Below, in pieces: positions 18,314 to 26,897 of a stretch of 64,000 nucleotides of DNA. A program made the translations under genes and the position numbers. The notes beneath the pieces are model-generated. The model was not told the DNA's origin. It did no database searches and worked only from the letters and a program-made list of their open reading frames with translations. Origin of the DNA: Chitinispirillales bacterium ANBcel5 (GTDB taxonomy: Bacteria; Fibrobacterota; Chitinivibrionia; Chitinivibrionales; Chitinispirillaceae); the NCBI GenBank assembly GCA_029688955.1, contig JARUKZ010000004.1:62001-126000 (forward strand), written 5' to 3'. Numbering within the stretch: position 1 is the stretch's first letter; every line of letters begins with the position of its first letter.

Positions 18314-19618
18314 TTATCTTCTAAAATAGGTCATTGCGGGATTGGATCTTTGAACAACAAAACACAGGTTGGTAAAACTGTGCATACGAATTATATCACG
18401 TGTGAGCTCCGCCTCCTCACGGTTAGGAAAACTGCGAATAACTCTGTTCTCTTCAAGAAGAATAAACCCCTGAAATCCCGGTAGAATCGTGAGGTTTTGT
18501 GGATCGAAACTGATACAGTTTTCTCCACTGATACTTCCAGTAGGAGATACATCGTTTGTTAGCCAGTATTCAATTGATGGTCCGGGGCGTCCTACAAAAC
18601 AACGTGAATTCATCTCATAGTGGTTAATAATTTCTAAAGCTCGCTCGGCATCACTCCTTTCATCAAACAATTTCATCCTTCTTCCACCGTGAGTTAATAA
18701 AAATCTTGAGTTGTCATCCCGTATTTCAAGGCGCTCTCTATCAAAGCCCAAGCAGTCCTGATCAACAGTAGGTCCTCTACGAACGAAATATCTGACCTGG
18801 TCGCCCGCTACAACTACTTCATCGGCTTCAGGTCGGGTTTCGACAATTCTGCCTGGTATCTGTCCTGTGTCTCTATGTCCTCCAAACACCGGTTCAAAAC
18901 CGGCCTCTGTGAGCAGATTCCTACCACTCTCCTCAGTTGCACCTACAACCGAAGGAACCCTTACACCAATTGTGACAATAACAGCAGTATTTCTCTCAAC
19001 TGATGCACCCTCTTCCGGACGTTGATCGATTACTATCCACAGAGATTGATCATTCGGTAAATTTGTCTGGATCAGACTGTCTCTTAGCTGCCTGTCCGAA
19101 AGCAAATCTGCCGCTTGTTCATAAGACATCCCTTCTAAATCTGGTACACGGACTTCCGGAGACGGGCAGGTAATTAATAAAATGATTATCAGCAGAAGCA
19201 GTACAGCTCCGCCGATTGCGATGTATATCCACCAGGGTGGTTTGGTTTTAGGCTCCGGTGCTTCCTCCACTTCAATGCTGACCGTTTGACCTTCAGTATA
19301 ATCCTCATGAGGGTGTTCCTCAGAGAATGCGTCCAACCGAAAGCGATAGGTTCCTTTGGGAATCTGTGGCGGAACTTCGATATTCACATTTACATTATAG
19401 GATTCATTCGGTTCGTAGTCGCGCTCAATGCTCTTTGAATCTATTTTAAACCACTCCGCATTAGTTTCTCCCAGCGGGACTGCTCTTACTCTTCCGGTTA
19501 TGCTGACAGCCGATGTATTTGTAACAATAAACGTACAGGAACCGGTTCTTACTTTTTCGGTTTTTCCTGTAACCTTAACATCCGTCTGAGTTGCTGATAT
19601 TGCAAAACTTTGCCCCAT
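18314..19618 (-). CDS. Membrane-anchored Ig-like/PASTA protein of the injection-system locus
   Basis: 434 aa; the ATG at 19618 is chosen because GGAGG lies just upstream. Order of parts: an Ig-like beta domain (about 1-125, with NTSAVSITGRV, EWFKID and PKGTYRFRLDAFSEE), a Pro-rich link, one membrane helix (about 137-160), and two PASTA modules (about 165-228, VRVPDLEGMSYEQAADLL, and 229-298, VRVPSVVGATEESGRNLL). Two related C-terminal repeats follow, each opening with C(L/I)xFD and closing with RCFVGR or LCFVVQ. The Ig-like part recalls domains encoded beside other contractile systems. PASTA modules often bind muropeptides, so the protein may tie the baseplate to membrane and cell wall. That link is inference. 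Confidence 0.82.
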   Translation of the reverse strand: MGQSFAISATQTDVKVTGKTEKVRTGSCTFIVTNTSAVSITGRVRAVPLGETNAEWFKIDSKSIERDYEPNESYNVNVNIEVPPQIPKGTYRFRLDAFSEEHPHEDYTEGQTVSIEVEEAPEPKTKPPWWIYIAIGGAVLLLLIIILLITCPSPEVRVPDLEGMSYEQAADLLSDRQLRDSLIQTNLPNDQSLWIVIDQRPEEGASVERNTAVIVTIGVRVPSVVGATEESGRNLLTEAGFEPVFGGHRDTGQIPGRIVETRPEADEVVVAGDQVRYFVRRGPTVDQDCLGFDRERLEIRDDNSRFLLTHGGRRMKLFDERSDAERALEIINHYEMNSRCFVGRPGPSIEYWLTNDVSPTGSISGENCISFDPQNLTILPGFQGFILLEENRVIRSFPNREEAELTRDIIRMHSFTNLCFVVQRSNPAMTYFRR

Positions 19619-19652
19619 TAATTCCTCCAAGCTTTTTGTCTTACGATCGAGT

Positions 19653-22232
19653 TCACTCTTCTGTTTCCACCACTATTTTGTGTTCTCCTGAACAAAATAG
19701 CCAGTTTGGAGGTATAGTGACCGTTTCAGTGAACACTGTATCAGAGCATATTTTAAAAACTTTTGCATCACTGCTTATGAATACACCCTTAACACCTCCA
19801 GCAAGTAAGAGTGGCTCGCTACGTTTCTGATCTGACTGTATCGCTAATACCGGCTCAAAAATCCGACCCCTGTCTCTAAATGGTAAGCCACTGTCGATAG
19901 AGTGTTTTTGCCATGAAGCAGAACTGGTTCGCGAATCAAGAGCTAAAACACCGGCGTTATGTGTTCCGGCATATGCCCTGGTGTTGTGAAAAGTGAGAGA
20001 AAAACAGGAACCACCACTCCACTGCTTATTGAAGAGAACCCATTCATTTTCCAGGTTTGATGAGCTGCTTAGTTCAAGTCTGAAACACCCTTTTCCCTCC
20101 TCTGTGCCAGCTGCGGTAACTGCTGCCCAAAGAAATATCCGTCCTCCGTACTGATTGGACTTCAATAAACGGATATCTTCTCCTTTGAGCCCGGTGTGTG
20201 AAAATGTGCCGGCTCTTCCCTGGCGATCTGAGATGAAGATTCCGCCATTGCGTCGAGACGACACTGCCACATAAGAGATTCCACGCTCATCCTTTGCCGC
20301 TTCCACTGAGTAAAACCCTCTGGATGGCTCATTGCTGTCGACCAGAATATGTCCCGGAACAGCACCCACTTTGAGTGTCAATTCAAACAACCCGCTCTCA
20401 GCAGTAAATAGTAGAATCGGCTCGTTGTCCCGCTCTGTCCAGGCAATATCATCTATCTCAAATGCGGTTTGGTGAAGAAGATCCCAGCTTCCGCTTTCAC
20501 CACAATCTTTTGATAGATAAAGTTTTGAATATCGCTCATCGTTGCTTCTAAAGATAGTGGTACTCACAGCCAGGTATCCTGCAAAAGTGTTGCTGGACTC
20601 AATTTTTCGAATCTCTTCATCCTGGAAGGTAGTTATAAGCTCCCAACCATTTGCTTCATTAGAGGTGCGAAAAAGAGATGAACCGCTTGAAGCATACCAC
20701 ATTCTTTCCTGAAAAGAATCGACCTGTATGCATCGTACATCTGTTGAGGGAGCATACTGAACCTTCAATTTTACATTGTCGGCATATCGTACCGCAGGTT
20801 CAGCGAGCAGAATATCGTAAACTGAAGATACCCTTAGAGGGCTATTGAATTCCCACCCTGATGAATTGTTTTCAGAAGGTATTGGATTTATTGCAATGTA
20901 GAGTCGCTCTAAAACCCTTTCTTTTAATTTTGAAGTATTTTCACCCTGATTTACCACTACTCTGGCGTGCACACTCACCCCTTTATATCGTACCCAATTC
21001 ACAAGAACCGTTATTCCAAGGGGAGTTCTTTTCTTCAGTTCTTCACGAATAAGGTCAAGGGTGGAAATTTTTTGCTGATTTAAAATATTGTTTATAGATA
21101 TGCGTCCTGAGTTCCATTTTGACTTAGGAATTGAAGGTACAGCCAGTACTTCTACAGTACCTCTCAGAGCATATTTCCATAACTCAATTTTAGTGTAAGC
21201 ATGAGCTCTGCTTACATCTCCGGAGATTTGTTTTGTAACAAGCTCAATATCGTCTGCCGTCACGGCACGCTCAAGAGATCTGAATTGAAGCGGTCCGCGA
21301 AGCAGTGCGTTGTCTATGCTTTCTGTTGGTGCGCCTCCGGTTGCAGGAGTTACATTGGTTACTGTGAGGTGAACACCCGGTACTGGATCTTTTAGTACAT
21401 TGAGAACCTCCGCAGACGCGTTTCCACCATCACCACCTCCATGTGCATACCAAAGCCGGATCTCTCTGCCTTCAGGGACCGCTTCCCCCAGAGCAGGTAG
21501 TGGAGCATCTTCATCTTCATCATGTATTTTTACCGATGGTGTAAAAGTAATCACACCGGTAACGCGGTCTGCTGTGAAAACATACCTATCTTTACCCAAG
21601 TTTGCGAAGCTTTCAACCTCGCTCCAGATTCTGAACACTTTGTCTCCATAGGAGATCGTCTCAGCTCTTTGAGAGAGCTCTTCCGGTGTTGATTCAACCC
21701 CAACTAAGAGCTCTGCCCCTGCAATAATGGGTGTTTTCGCGGCTTGAACCCATTGCCCGGGAACACCGTTCCCATGCCCGGCCAGCTCCCCGGTGACCAT
21801 CTCTGCATTGAATGCGTCGACTTTGATCTCCTTTTTGCCGGGTTTGATACTGGCAAGTTTAGTGGTTATGAATATGGGTGGTTCTGTTTCACTGCCAGAT
21901 TGATCAAGAGTAACCCTTGTATACTGAGGGATATCTATTTGGTTTGGCATGGGTGTTTTCAGCGAAAATTGAAGTGTTGTTCTGGCGGCCTTGGGAGGAT
22001 AAAGTTTAACCCCGAGCAACCGCAGAAATTCAACAAAAGCTTTTTGCGGTAAGCGGTTAATTCTATAAATCATTGTTTCAGTAAGATATGCAAAAACTTC
22101 AATGAGCATTCGCCCGGGCTCCCCCATAGAAACATCGGTCCATTGGGGGCAAGATTGTGTAATCATTTTTAATGAATCTTTTACCAGGGAGTCAAAATCA
22201 CGATCATCGATATTCATAGACGGAAGTGACAT
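19653..22232 (-). CDS. Baseplate J-like protein fused to an Asp-box beta-propeller
   Basis: 859 aa. Residues 1 to about 500 are a putative baseplate assembly protein of the J/gp6 type: MxxPSMNIDDRDFD, then GEPGRMLIEVFAYLTE and FLRLLGVKLYPPKAARTTLQF, and later the J-domain segment around RSLERAVTADDIELV. From about residue 510 the protein changes to repeats with Asp-box-like turns (SKDCGESGSWDLLH, SSLFRTSNEANGWELI), as in sialidase/BNR propellers. Typical eCIS J proteins end without such a domain. The propeller could serve as a sugar- or surface-binding module on the baseplate. The start overlaps the gp25 stop by one base (TAATG). Confidence 0.88.
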   Translation of the reverse strand: MSLPSMNIDDRDFDSLVKDSLKMITQSCPQWTDVSMGEPGRMLIEVFAYLTETMIYRINRLPQKAFVEFLRLLGVKLYPPKAARTTLQFSLKTPMPNQIDIPQYTRVTLDQSGSETEPPIFITTKLASIKPGKKEIKVDAFNAEMVTGELAGHGNGVPGQWVQAAKTPIIAGAELLVGVESTPEELSQRAETISYGDKVFRIWSEVESFANLGKDRYVFTADRVTGVITFTPSVKIHDEDEDAPLPALGEAVPEGREIRLWYAHGGGDGGNASAEVLNVLKDPVPGVHLTVTNVTPATGGAPTESIDNALLRGPLQFRSLERAVTADDIELVTKQISGDVSRAHAYTKIELWKYALRGTVEVLAVPSIPKSKWNSGRISINNILNQQKISTLDLIREELKKRTPLGITVLVNWVRYKGVSVHARVVVNQGENTSKLKERVLERLYIAINPIPSENNSSGWEFNSPLRVSSVYDILLAEPAVRYADNVKLKVQYAPSTDVRCIQVDSFQERMWYASSGSSLFRTSNEANGWELITTFQDEEIRKIESSNTFAGYLAVSTTIFRSNDERYSKLYLSKDCGESGSWDLLHQTAFEIDDIAWTERDNEPILLFTAESGLFELTLKVGAVPGHILVDSNEPSRGFYSVEAAKDERGISYVAVSSRRNGGIFISDRQGRAGTFSHTGLKGEDIRLLKSNQYGGRIFLWAAVTAAGTEEGKGCFRLELSSSSNLENEWVLFNKQWSGGSCFSLTFHNTRAYAGTHNAGVLALDSRTSSASWQKHSIDSGLPFRDRGRIFEPVLAIQSDQKRSEPLLLAGGVKGVFISSDAKVFKICSDTVFTETVTIPPNWLFCSGEHKIVVETEE

Positions 22233-22660
22233 TATATCCTCTTTTGCTCAAGGTCTATGGTAAAATCAAGATATTCTGTTTTGTTTGAAACATTTGTTTT
22301 GTATTCGATAGTTATTTCGAGTAGTTCCTGATGCTGGGGATTAGCTTTTGCATCAAGGCGCAAAATAGTGATACGTGGTTCCCATCTTCTGATAGCTTCG
22401 CGAATATAATGAATTGCTAAACCCGCTGTTGTATCATCATTGACAGAAAAAGCCAACTTGTGAAGACTGCAGCCGTATTCAGGGTACATTACCCGTTCTC
22501 CCGGTGCAATTGATAGGAGCATAAGCAGTGACTGTCTGATCGATGCATTCGCTGAGATCATCCCGATTCCACCTTTGGAATTAATCCTTAATCCAACCGG
22601 GGAGGGGTACTGGTCAAAGTCCTGATTCGGAAAATCGAATTTCCAGGCAGTGGCTGGCAT
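22232..22660 (-). CDS. gp25/GPW-like baseplate wedge protein
   Basis: A 142-aa protein of the gp25-like lysozyme-fold family (no lysozyme activity in contractile systems). Recognisable are GGIGMISANASIRQSLLMLLSIAPGERVMYPEYGC, especially the PGER-x-M-x-PEYG core, and RWEPRITI. It corresponds to Pvc9/TssE-type wedge proteins that trigger sheath contraction. It starts 2 bp after the PAAR gene and is translationally coupled to the J-type gene. Confidence 0.9.
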   Translation of the reverse strand: MPATAWKFDFPNQDFDQYPSPVGLRINSKGGIGMISANASIRQSLLMLLSIAPGERVMYPEYGCSLHKLAFSVNDDTTAGLAIHYIREAIRRWEPRITILRLDAKANPQHQELLEITIEYKTNVSNKTEYLDFTIDLEQKRI

Positions 22661-22662
22661 TG

Positions 22663-23004
22663 TTACTCTACCTCCTCTGCCAAACTTTGCCCCGGCTGTG
22701 CTACAGTGTATTCTACTGTCCCGGGAGGCGTTCCATCGGTTAATCCTTTTACTGTATCAAGACACACTCTTTTGCCTGAGATCTTTAAAAGATCACTATA
22801 TCCAACCTGCACTGCCAGAGTGCTTGTGCATGGTTTTATTCCCACTCCCATATTTGGACACCCAAGAACTGATTTGCCAACCGGATCTGGCTCTACAAGA
22901 ATTTTTCTACCGCGAATCGTTACAAAATCCTGAGACCCACTCATTGGTATTGTTCCGGTTTCGTGGGCGCATTTGAGCACTGCATCCTCAGTAAGAATTT
23001 TCAT
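22663..23004 (-). CDS. PAAR-like spike tip protein
   Basis: A 113-aa small spike-tip protein of the type found in Afp/PVC-like systems (Pvc10 counterpart). Family features seen are VLKCAHETG near the start, FVTIRGRKILVEPDPVGKSVLGCPN, IKPCTSTL, YSDLLKISGKRVCLDTVKGLTDGTPPG and a Gln/Glu-rich tail. Conserved His and Cys residues would hold the metal at the tip. It is 123 bp downstream of the spike protein gene; nothing else is visible in that gap. Confidence 0.88.
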   Translation of the reverse strand: MKILTEDAVLKCAHETGTIPMSGSQDFVTIRGRKILVEPDPVGKSVLGCPNMGVGIKPCTSTLAVQVGYSDLLKISGKRVCLDTVKGLTDGTPPGTVEYTVAQPGQSLAEEVE

Positions 23005-23127
23005 TGAATAAATCCTTGCCTGGTAAATATTTCCGTTCTAATTATCTTTCGGCAATATCAGTTTATTTGTTATTAGAGATATAAACTTAATCACTTCTGT
23101 ATTCTTGCTGTATGCTACATACTGAAA

Positions 23128-24642
23128 TTAGCCTCTTTCAAAATTGATACTGTTACCCCGGATTGTAATTTTGCTTCCGGGGGCTTCAATTAAAAGGTCA
23201 CGTTTTGAGTGAAAAGTAACCTGTCTTGGGGCAAGCTCATAAAAGCTTCCCTCTTTGTTTTTAACTACTATGCTTTCTTCTGCATCATTGAGCATTATGG
23301 ATTGCCCATCTTTTGTTTTTACTATGTAATTTTTAACAGCACCATTAACTACACCCCACCCGGGGGAATCACGATCTACACCGAAAAGCCCACCAAGTAC
23401 GATTCCAAAGGACAGATCATTGTTAATTAGAAGGACCAAAACCTTATCACCAACATCAGGCAGCGCCACAATACCTTTATCAGAACCCGCAGCAGGGAAT
23501 AGTACCGTTAACCAGTCTGACTGAACATTATTACATGTCGGAAAAGAGACCTTAACTCTTCCAAGATTTTCAGGATCATCAACCGATAGTACATTAGCCA
23601 GCGTAGCGACAGGGCCAACCTCATTTGAAACCAGTTCTGGAGGCTCGGTAGAAAATTTCGTTATAAAACCACTATGTACATCAATTTGATGAAGCACCTC
23701 TGTTAGTATATGAGTGGCACTAAACATTTTCTGTACACCTTCAATCTTAATTGCACTACCGGGAAAAAGTTCAGGATCTCCTTCAGCTACTCCTGTAATT
23801 GTAACTTCAGTCCCCTGGCTTCTGTTACCTATTGAGTTTGATAGTGAATCTGCATGTTCGTTATCAAAAAGTGGAATGTGATAAGTGGCTAAAGAAGGTG
23901 CATCTTCTTTGAGATTTGAAAAATTTCTGGCTATATCTGAAGAACTGGGACTATTTTCTGCTCTGCCTTTGTGCTCACTTACTCTGAATGGATTCCACCC
24001 AAATGTTTCAAATGAATCGTAGCTTTTGGTACCGTTACACTCAATTGTGCATTCAAGAAGGTTTTTGCCACGTGTTAAAATTTTGGGTTCCTCTTTTAAT
24101 TCAGGAAGAAAGAACTCAAGTGTTTCATTTTTGAGGTAAAAGTAGAAGCCTGTTCTCTGTGAGATTGATGTTATAAAGTCCAGATCTGACTGTTGATATT
24201 GAATAATATAAGGAAAATGAGGACCACTTTTCTCTGCATTGACCAAGATAGTGTATTCTGCTGCAATCTCTGCAATAATATCAGAACAGGTGAGATTGGA
24301 ATGCGACCTGCATTTTTGTTTTTTTCGCATTTTATAGAGTGAATCATAGGCCCGTAAAGTTACAACTTCTCCTGAAAATGGTTGATTTGTATATTCAACC
24401 GCCGCAGTTGTGCCCTTAAAAATCTGGTCTCCATCACATTTAATTATTAATTCTGTGGCAGGCTCAGTTTGCAAATTTTCATAAAATGAATCTGGTGGCT
24501 CTGTGAATGTTATTAGAGCCGCCGTTGGTAGATAGAGCGCCTGCCGGACGACGATACTACTAACCTTTCGGGCTGTTTGGGGATCAATGAGCTTTCCGTT
24601 GAGCTCAAGTTGCAGATTCGGAAGTACTGCAATCTGATTCAA
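23128..24642 (-). CDS. VgrG/gp27-gp5-like central spike protein
   Basis: 504 aa. The N-terminal half is a phage late-control D/gp27-like hub (about 1-340), seen in DSLYKMRKKQ, TCSDIIAEIAAEY and the QYQQSDLDFITSISQRTGFYFYLK segment. A gp5-type OB domain follows (about 365-430, VDDPENLGRVKVSFP and DWLTVLFPAAGSDKG..PDVGDKVLV), then a beta-helix-like end with repeated IxVKNKEG and ITIRGN strands. This is the Pvc8 counterpart that forms the trimeric spike. The ATG overlaps the stop of the LysM gene (ATGA), indicating coupling. Confidence 0.92.
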   Translation of the reverse strand: MNQIAVLPNLQLELNGKLIDPQTARKVSSIVVRQALYLPTAALITFTEPPDSFYENLQTEPATELIIKCDGDQIFKGTTAAVEYTNQPFSGEVVTLRAYDSLYKMRKKQKCRSHSNLTCSDIIAEIAAEYTILVNAEKSGPHFPYIIQYQQSDLDFITSISQRTGFYFYLKNETLEFFLPELKEEPKILTRGKNLLECTIECNGTKSYDSFETFGWNPFRVSEHKGRAENSPSSSDIARNFSNLKEDAPSLATYHIPLFDNEHADSLSNSIGNRSQGTEVTITGVAEGDPELFPGSAIKIEGVQKMFSATHILTEVLHQIDVHSGFITKFSTEPPELVSNEVGPVATLANVLSVDDPENLGRVKVSFPTCNNVQSDWLTVLFPAAGSDKGIVALPDVGDKVLVLLINNDLSFGIVLGGLFGVDRDSPGWGVVNGAVKNYIVKTKDGQSIMLNDAEESIVVKNKEGSFYELAPRQVTFHSKRDLLIEAPGSKITIRGNSINFERG

Positions 24643-25358
24643 TTTGTCTCCTTCAAAATATTTACAGGGATTATTTCTATTGTTTCCCCTGGTTTAAGAT
24701 TGAATGGATCATCTATGCTATTATAAGATGCCAGAAGGCGCCAATATGAAGCGTTGCCGTAAAATCTGGTAGCCAGATTGTCGAGTCTGTCGTGGGATGA
24801 AAGTGTATAGTTTGTAGTTTCTGTGTGTGAAAGATCCTGGCGTTTTTCAGGGATAAGTACGTTTTTATGTCTGAACCGTGGGGATCCTTTGAGGAGAATA
24901 TCCTCCATTACTCTTAAAATTCTAAGGCGCATCCAAGAGCGTTTCGGAGCCCCTCCTCTGGTAAATTTATCAAATCTTTCTGCAACTTGTAAAACAACAC
25001 CAGGAATGTTCCAGCTTTTTCCCCATACAAAACGAATCTGTGGTGGGATCTGTCTTCCTTCTGAGCTAATAAGGTTTTCTGCCATCTCCCAGAACGGGGA
25101 TGTCAAATCACGCACATCTTCAGAGTGAATTGTAGATCCTGATATATGTACATCAAAGAGCAGATCTAACTCAAGCTCAGTGATACCACCTCCCGTATGA
25201 AGAATCGGGTTGTCTGAAAGCTCGGTGGAAACAAATGCACCTCCCAGTGAACTACGTGAGTGAATTCCAGCAGTTCTGCGCAACGTTAGTGACTGAGGGT
25301 TGAGCATGCAGGAGATTCGCTCATCTGAATGCACTAATATAAACGCAACACGTTCCAT
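24639..25358 (-). CDS. Tube-associated LysM protein (Pvc7/gp53-like)
   Basis: 239 aa. The N-terminal part is a CIS tube-type domain (FILVHSDERISCMLNPQSLTLRRTAGI..., ELELDLLFDVH). The last 50 residues are a LysM module (TLSSHDRLDNLATRFYGNASYWRLLASYNSI..LKPGETIEI). In Afp/PVC particles this protein joins the inner tube to the baseplate hub. The LysM fold is structural there and need not bind peptidoglycan. It starts inside the end of the Lys/Ser-rich gene (25-bp overlap). Confidence 0.88.
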   Translation of the reverse strand: MERVAFILVHSDERISCMLNPQSLTLRRTAGIHSRSSLGGAFVSTELSDNPILHTGGGITELELDLLFDVHISGSTIHSEDVRDLTSPFWEMAENLISSEGRQIPPQIRFVWGKSWNIPGVVLQVAERFDKFTRGGAPKRSWMRLRILRVMEDILLKGSPRFRHKNVLIPEKRQDLSHTETTNYTLSSHDRLDNLATRFYGNASYWRLLASYNSIDDPFNLKPGETIEIIPVNILKETN

Positions 25359-26416
25359 TTATATCCCATCTGTTCCAGTTTCAATTTTTCTAAGCTGGAT
25401 TGATCCAGTTTTACAGTTATACTGTCTATTGTGCTTTGAACCTCTCTAAAATCCATTAGCTCTGGCCATTTGTTTGTGTTTTCATCATTAAAGGAGAGAA
25501 ATTTATGGCCTTTTACAATTGGTCTATCATAGTTATTTCTCGCTGCCAGGAAAGATTTGCTGCATTCTAAGCTGTTCTGCTGTAATTTTGAACTCTTAAA
25601 GACAGGTGATTCCATTTGGTGTTGTTGCTTTGATTGTTTTTGAAAGACAATATTGTTTTTCCCCGTTTGCGCTATTTTGGATTCGCTACATTGTTTTAGT
25701 TCATTTCCTATACTATCATGCATGAAACAATCTTTGTCGCTTATGCTTGTAGATTCATCTCTACAGGTGGTGAGTTTGAGTGATCTCAACGGAGCTCTTT
25801 TATCTTTGTTTAGATCTTTTTTTAAAATTGGAACTTGTAATTTTTTTGATGATTGGCGGGCATGTGTTGTGATTATTGGGTGAAACCATGTTTTTTCGTT
25901 TGAGCTAATATACTTTGATGAGAGTACCTCTTTTTCTACAGCTTTACTCAACTTCAATGAATAAACCAAAGTCTTTGGAGAGCTGACTATAAAGCTTCTT
26001 TTCTTTTCTACATTAATATTCGATTTTTTTAAAGCAGCTGTATGAATTTGACCCGGTTCATTTAAAGCTGTCCTATCACTAGAATGCTTTATTTTCAGGC
26101 CTGATTTTTTGATGCACTTTTGAGGCTGATTCGTAATACTTACAGATGTATTGTCAAAATTCGGCGTGCTAATATTTGTAAGATTTGATGAATCCTCCCA
26201 ATTGAGTTCGGTGAAGGAATTGATCTTATCAATCCAAAGTTGGGGAACCCCGCTGGCAGCCCGTGCTTTAAAATCAGCGACAGGGTCCCATTCACTACCT
26301 ACTAGGGTCGTTTTCTCTGATGCAAAACACGCTTTTTTAAATATGTACTTCAAAGCTGCTAAAAAACTGAACCCCGTATTTTTAAGAAAAAGTATCCAAA
26401 ATAAGTGACTGCTCAT
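25334..26416 (-). CDS. Unrecognised Lys/Ser/Asn-rich protein between tube and LysM genes
   Basis: 360 aa, coupled to the tube gene (2-bp gap; AAGGG before the ATG). The first 30 residues are hydrophobic with basic residues (LFWILFLKNTGFSFLAALKYIF). Residues about 60-300 are rich in Lys, Ser, Asn and Gln with no clear fold and probably disordered. The end (from WPELMDFREVQSTIDSI) is an ordered, charged helix, similar in style to the C-terminal helices of linker proteins at this place in other eCIS operons. It has no recognised family. It could be a fast-evolving linker or a tape-measure-like element, although it is short and not clearly coiled coil. Confidence 0.6.
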   Translation of the reverse strand: MSSHLFWILFLKNTGFSFLAALKYIFKKACFASEKTTLVGSEWDPVADFKARAASGVPQLWIDKINSFTELNWEDSSNLTNISTPNFDNTSVSITNQPQKCIKKSGLKIKHSSDRTALNEPGQIHTAALKKSNINVEKKRSFIVSSPKTLVYSLKLSKAVEKEVLSSKYISSNEKTWFHPIITTHARQSSKKLQVPILKKDLNKDKRAPLRSLKLTTCRDESTSISDKDCFMHDSIGNELKQCSESKIAQTGKNNIVFQKQSKQQHQMESPVFKSSKLQQNSLECSKSFLAARNNYDRPIVKGHKFLSFNDENTNKWPELMDFREVQSTIDSITVKLDQSSLEKLKLEQMGYKWNVLRLY

Positions 26417-26418
26417 CT

Positions 26419-26859
26419 TTATGCCCTTTCAAGCCTTTCAAATGTCAGTGACATCGATTCAATGGCCAGCTCACTGGTCTGGGCATTCAAACGGGCTGTT
26501 TTCCAGTATGATGGCCATGCATCAAAGAGGTTCCATCTCAAGTGCTCAGATTGCTGGTCCGGCTTCATCAATATTACCGAAACTTCTCTTCTGTTCACAA
26601 CAGAGCTATCTAATGAATCGTGAAACCATTCCCATACACTGTTATCATCTGTTAAACCATATCTGAACGTCACATCGCTGTAGTTTATGAGGCCTGGCAA
26701 TCGATGAACATTGGCATCATCACCACCTTCCCTGTAATTAACTTTTGTTATTTCGACCTCTATACCATCGCATTCAATAAAATGAGCGACGATCCCCAGT
26801 CCATCTATATCAAGTTTCCAGTTGTACCCCTTGAATGGTTCTTTCCAACTTGCAGCCAT
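26419..26859 (-). CDS. Contractile system inner tube protein (T4 gp19-like)
   Basis: A 146-aa tail-tube protein of the gp19/Pvc1 type. Characteristic parts are GYNWKLDIDGLGIVAHFIECDGIEVEITKVNYREGG near the start and VHRLPGLINYSDVTFRYGLT; the C-terminus (ELAIESMSLTFERLE) matches the family. It would form the hexameric rings of the inner tube. Only one tube gene is present, where Afp/PVC clusters have two or more. It lies 38 bp after the sheath gene. Confidence 0.93.
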   Translation of the reverse strand: MAASWKEPFKGYNWKLDIDGLGIVAHFIECDGIEVEITKVNYREGGDDANVHRLPGLINYSDVTFRYGLTDDNSVWEWFHDSLDSSVVNRREVSVILMKPDQQSEHLRWNLFDAWPSYWKTARLNAQTSELAIESMSLTFERLERA

Positions 26860-26897
26860 AGATCAACTCCATGTTTTAGGTTATCTGTGAATGGTAG

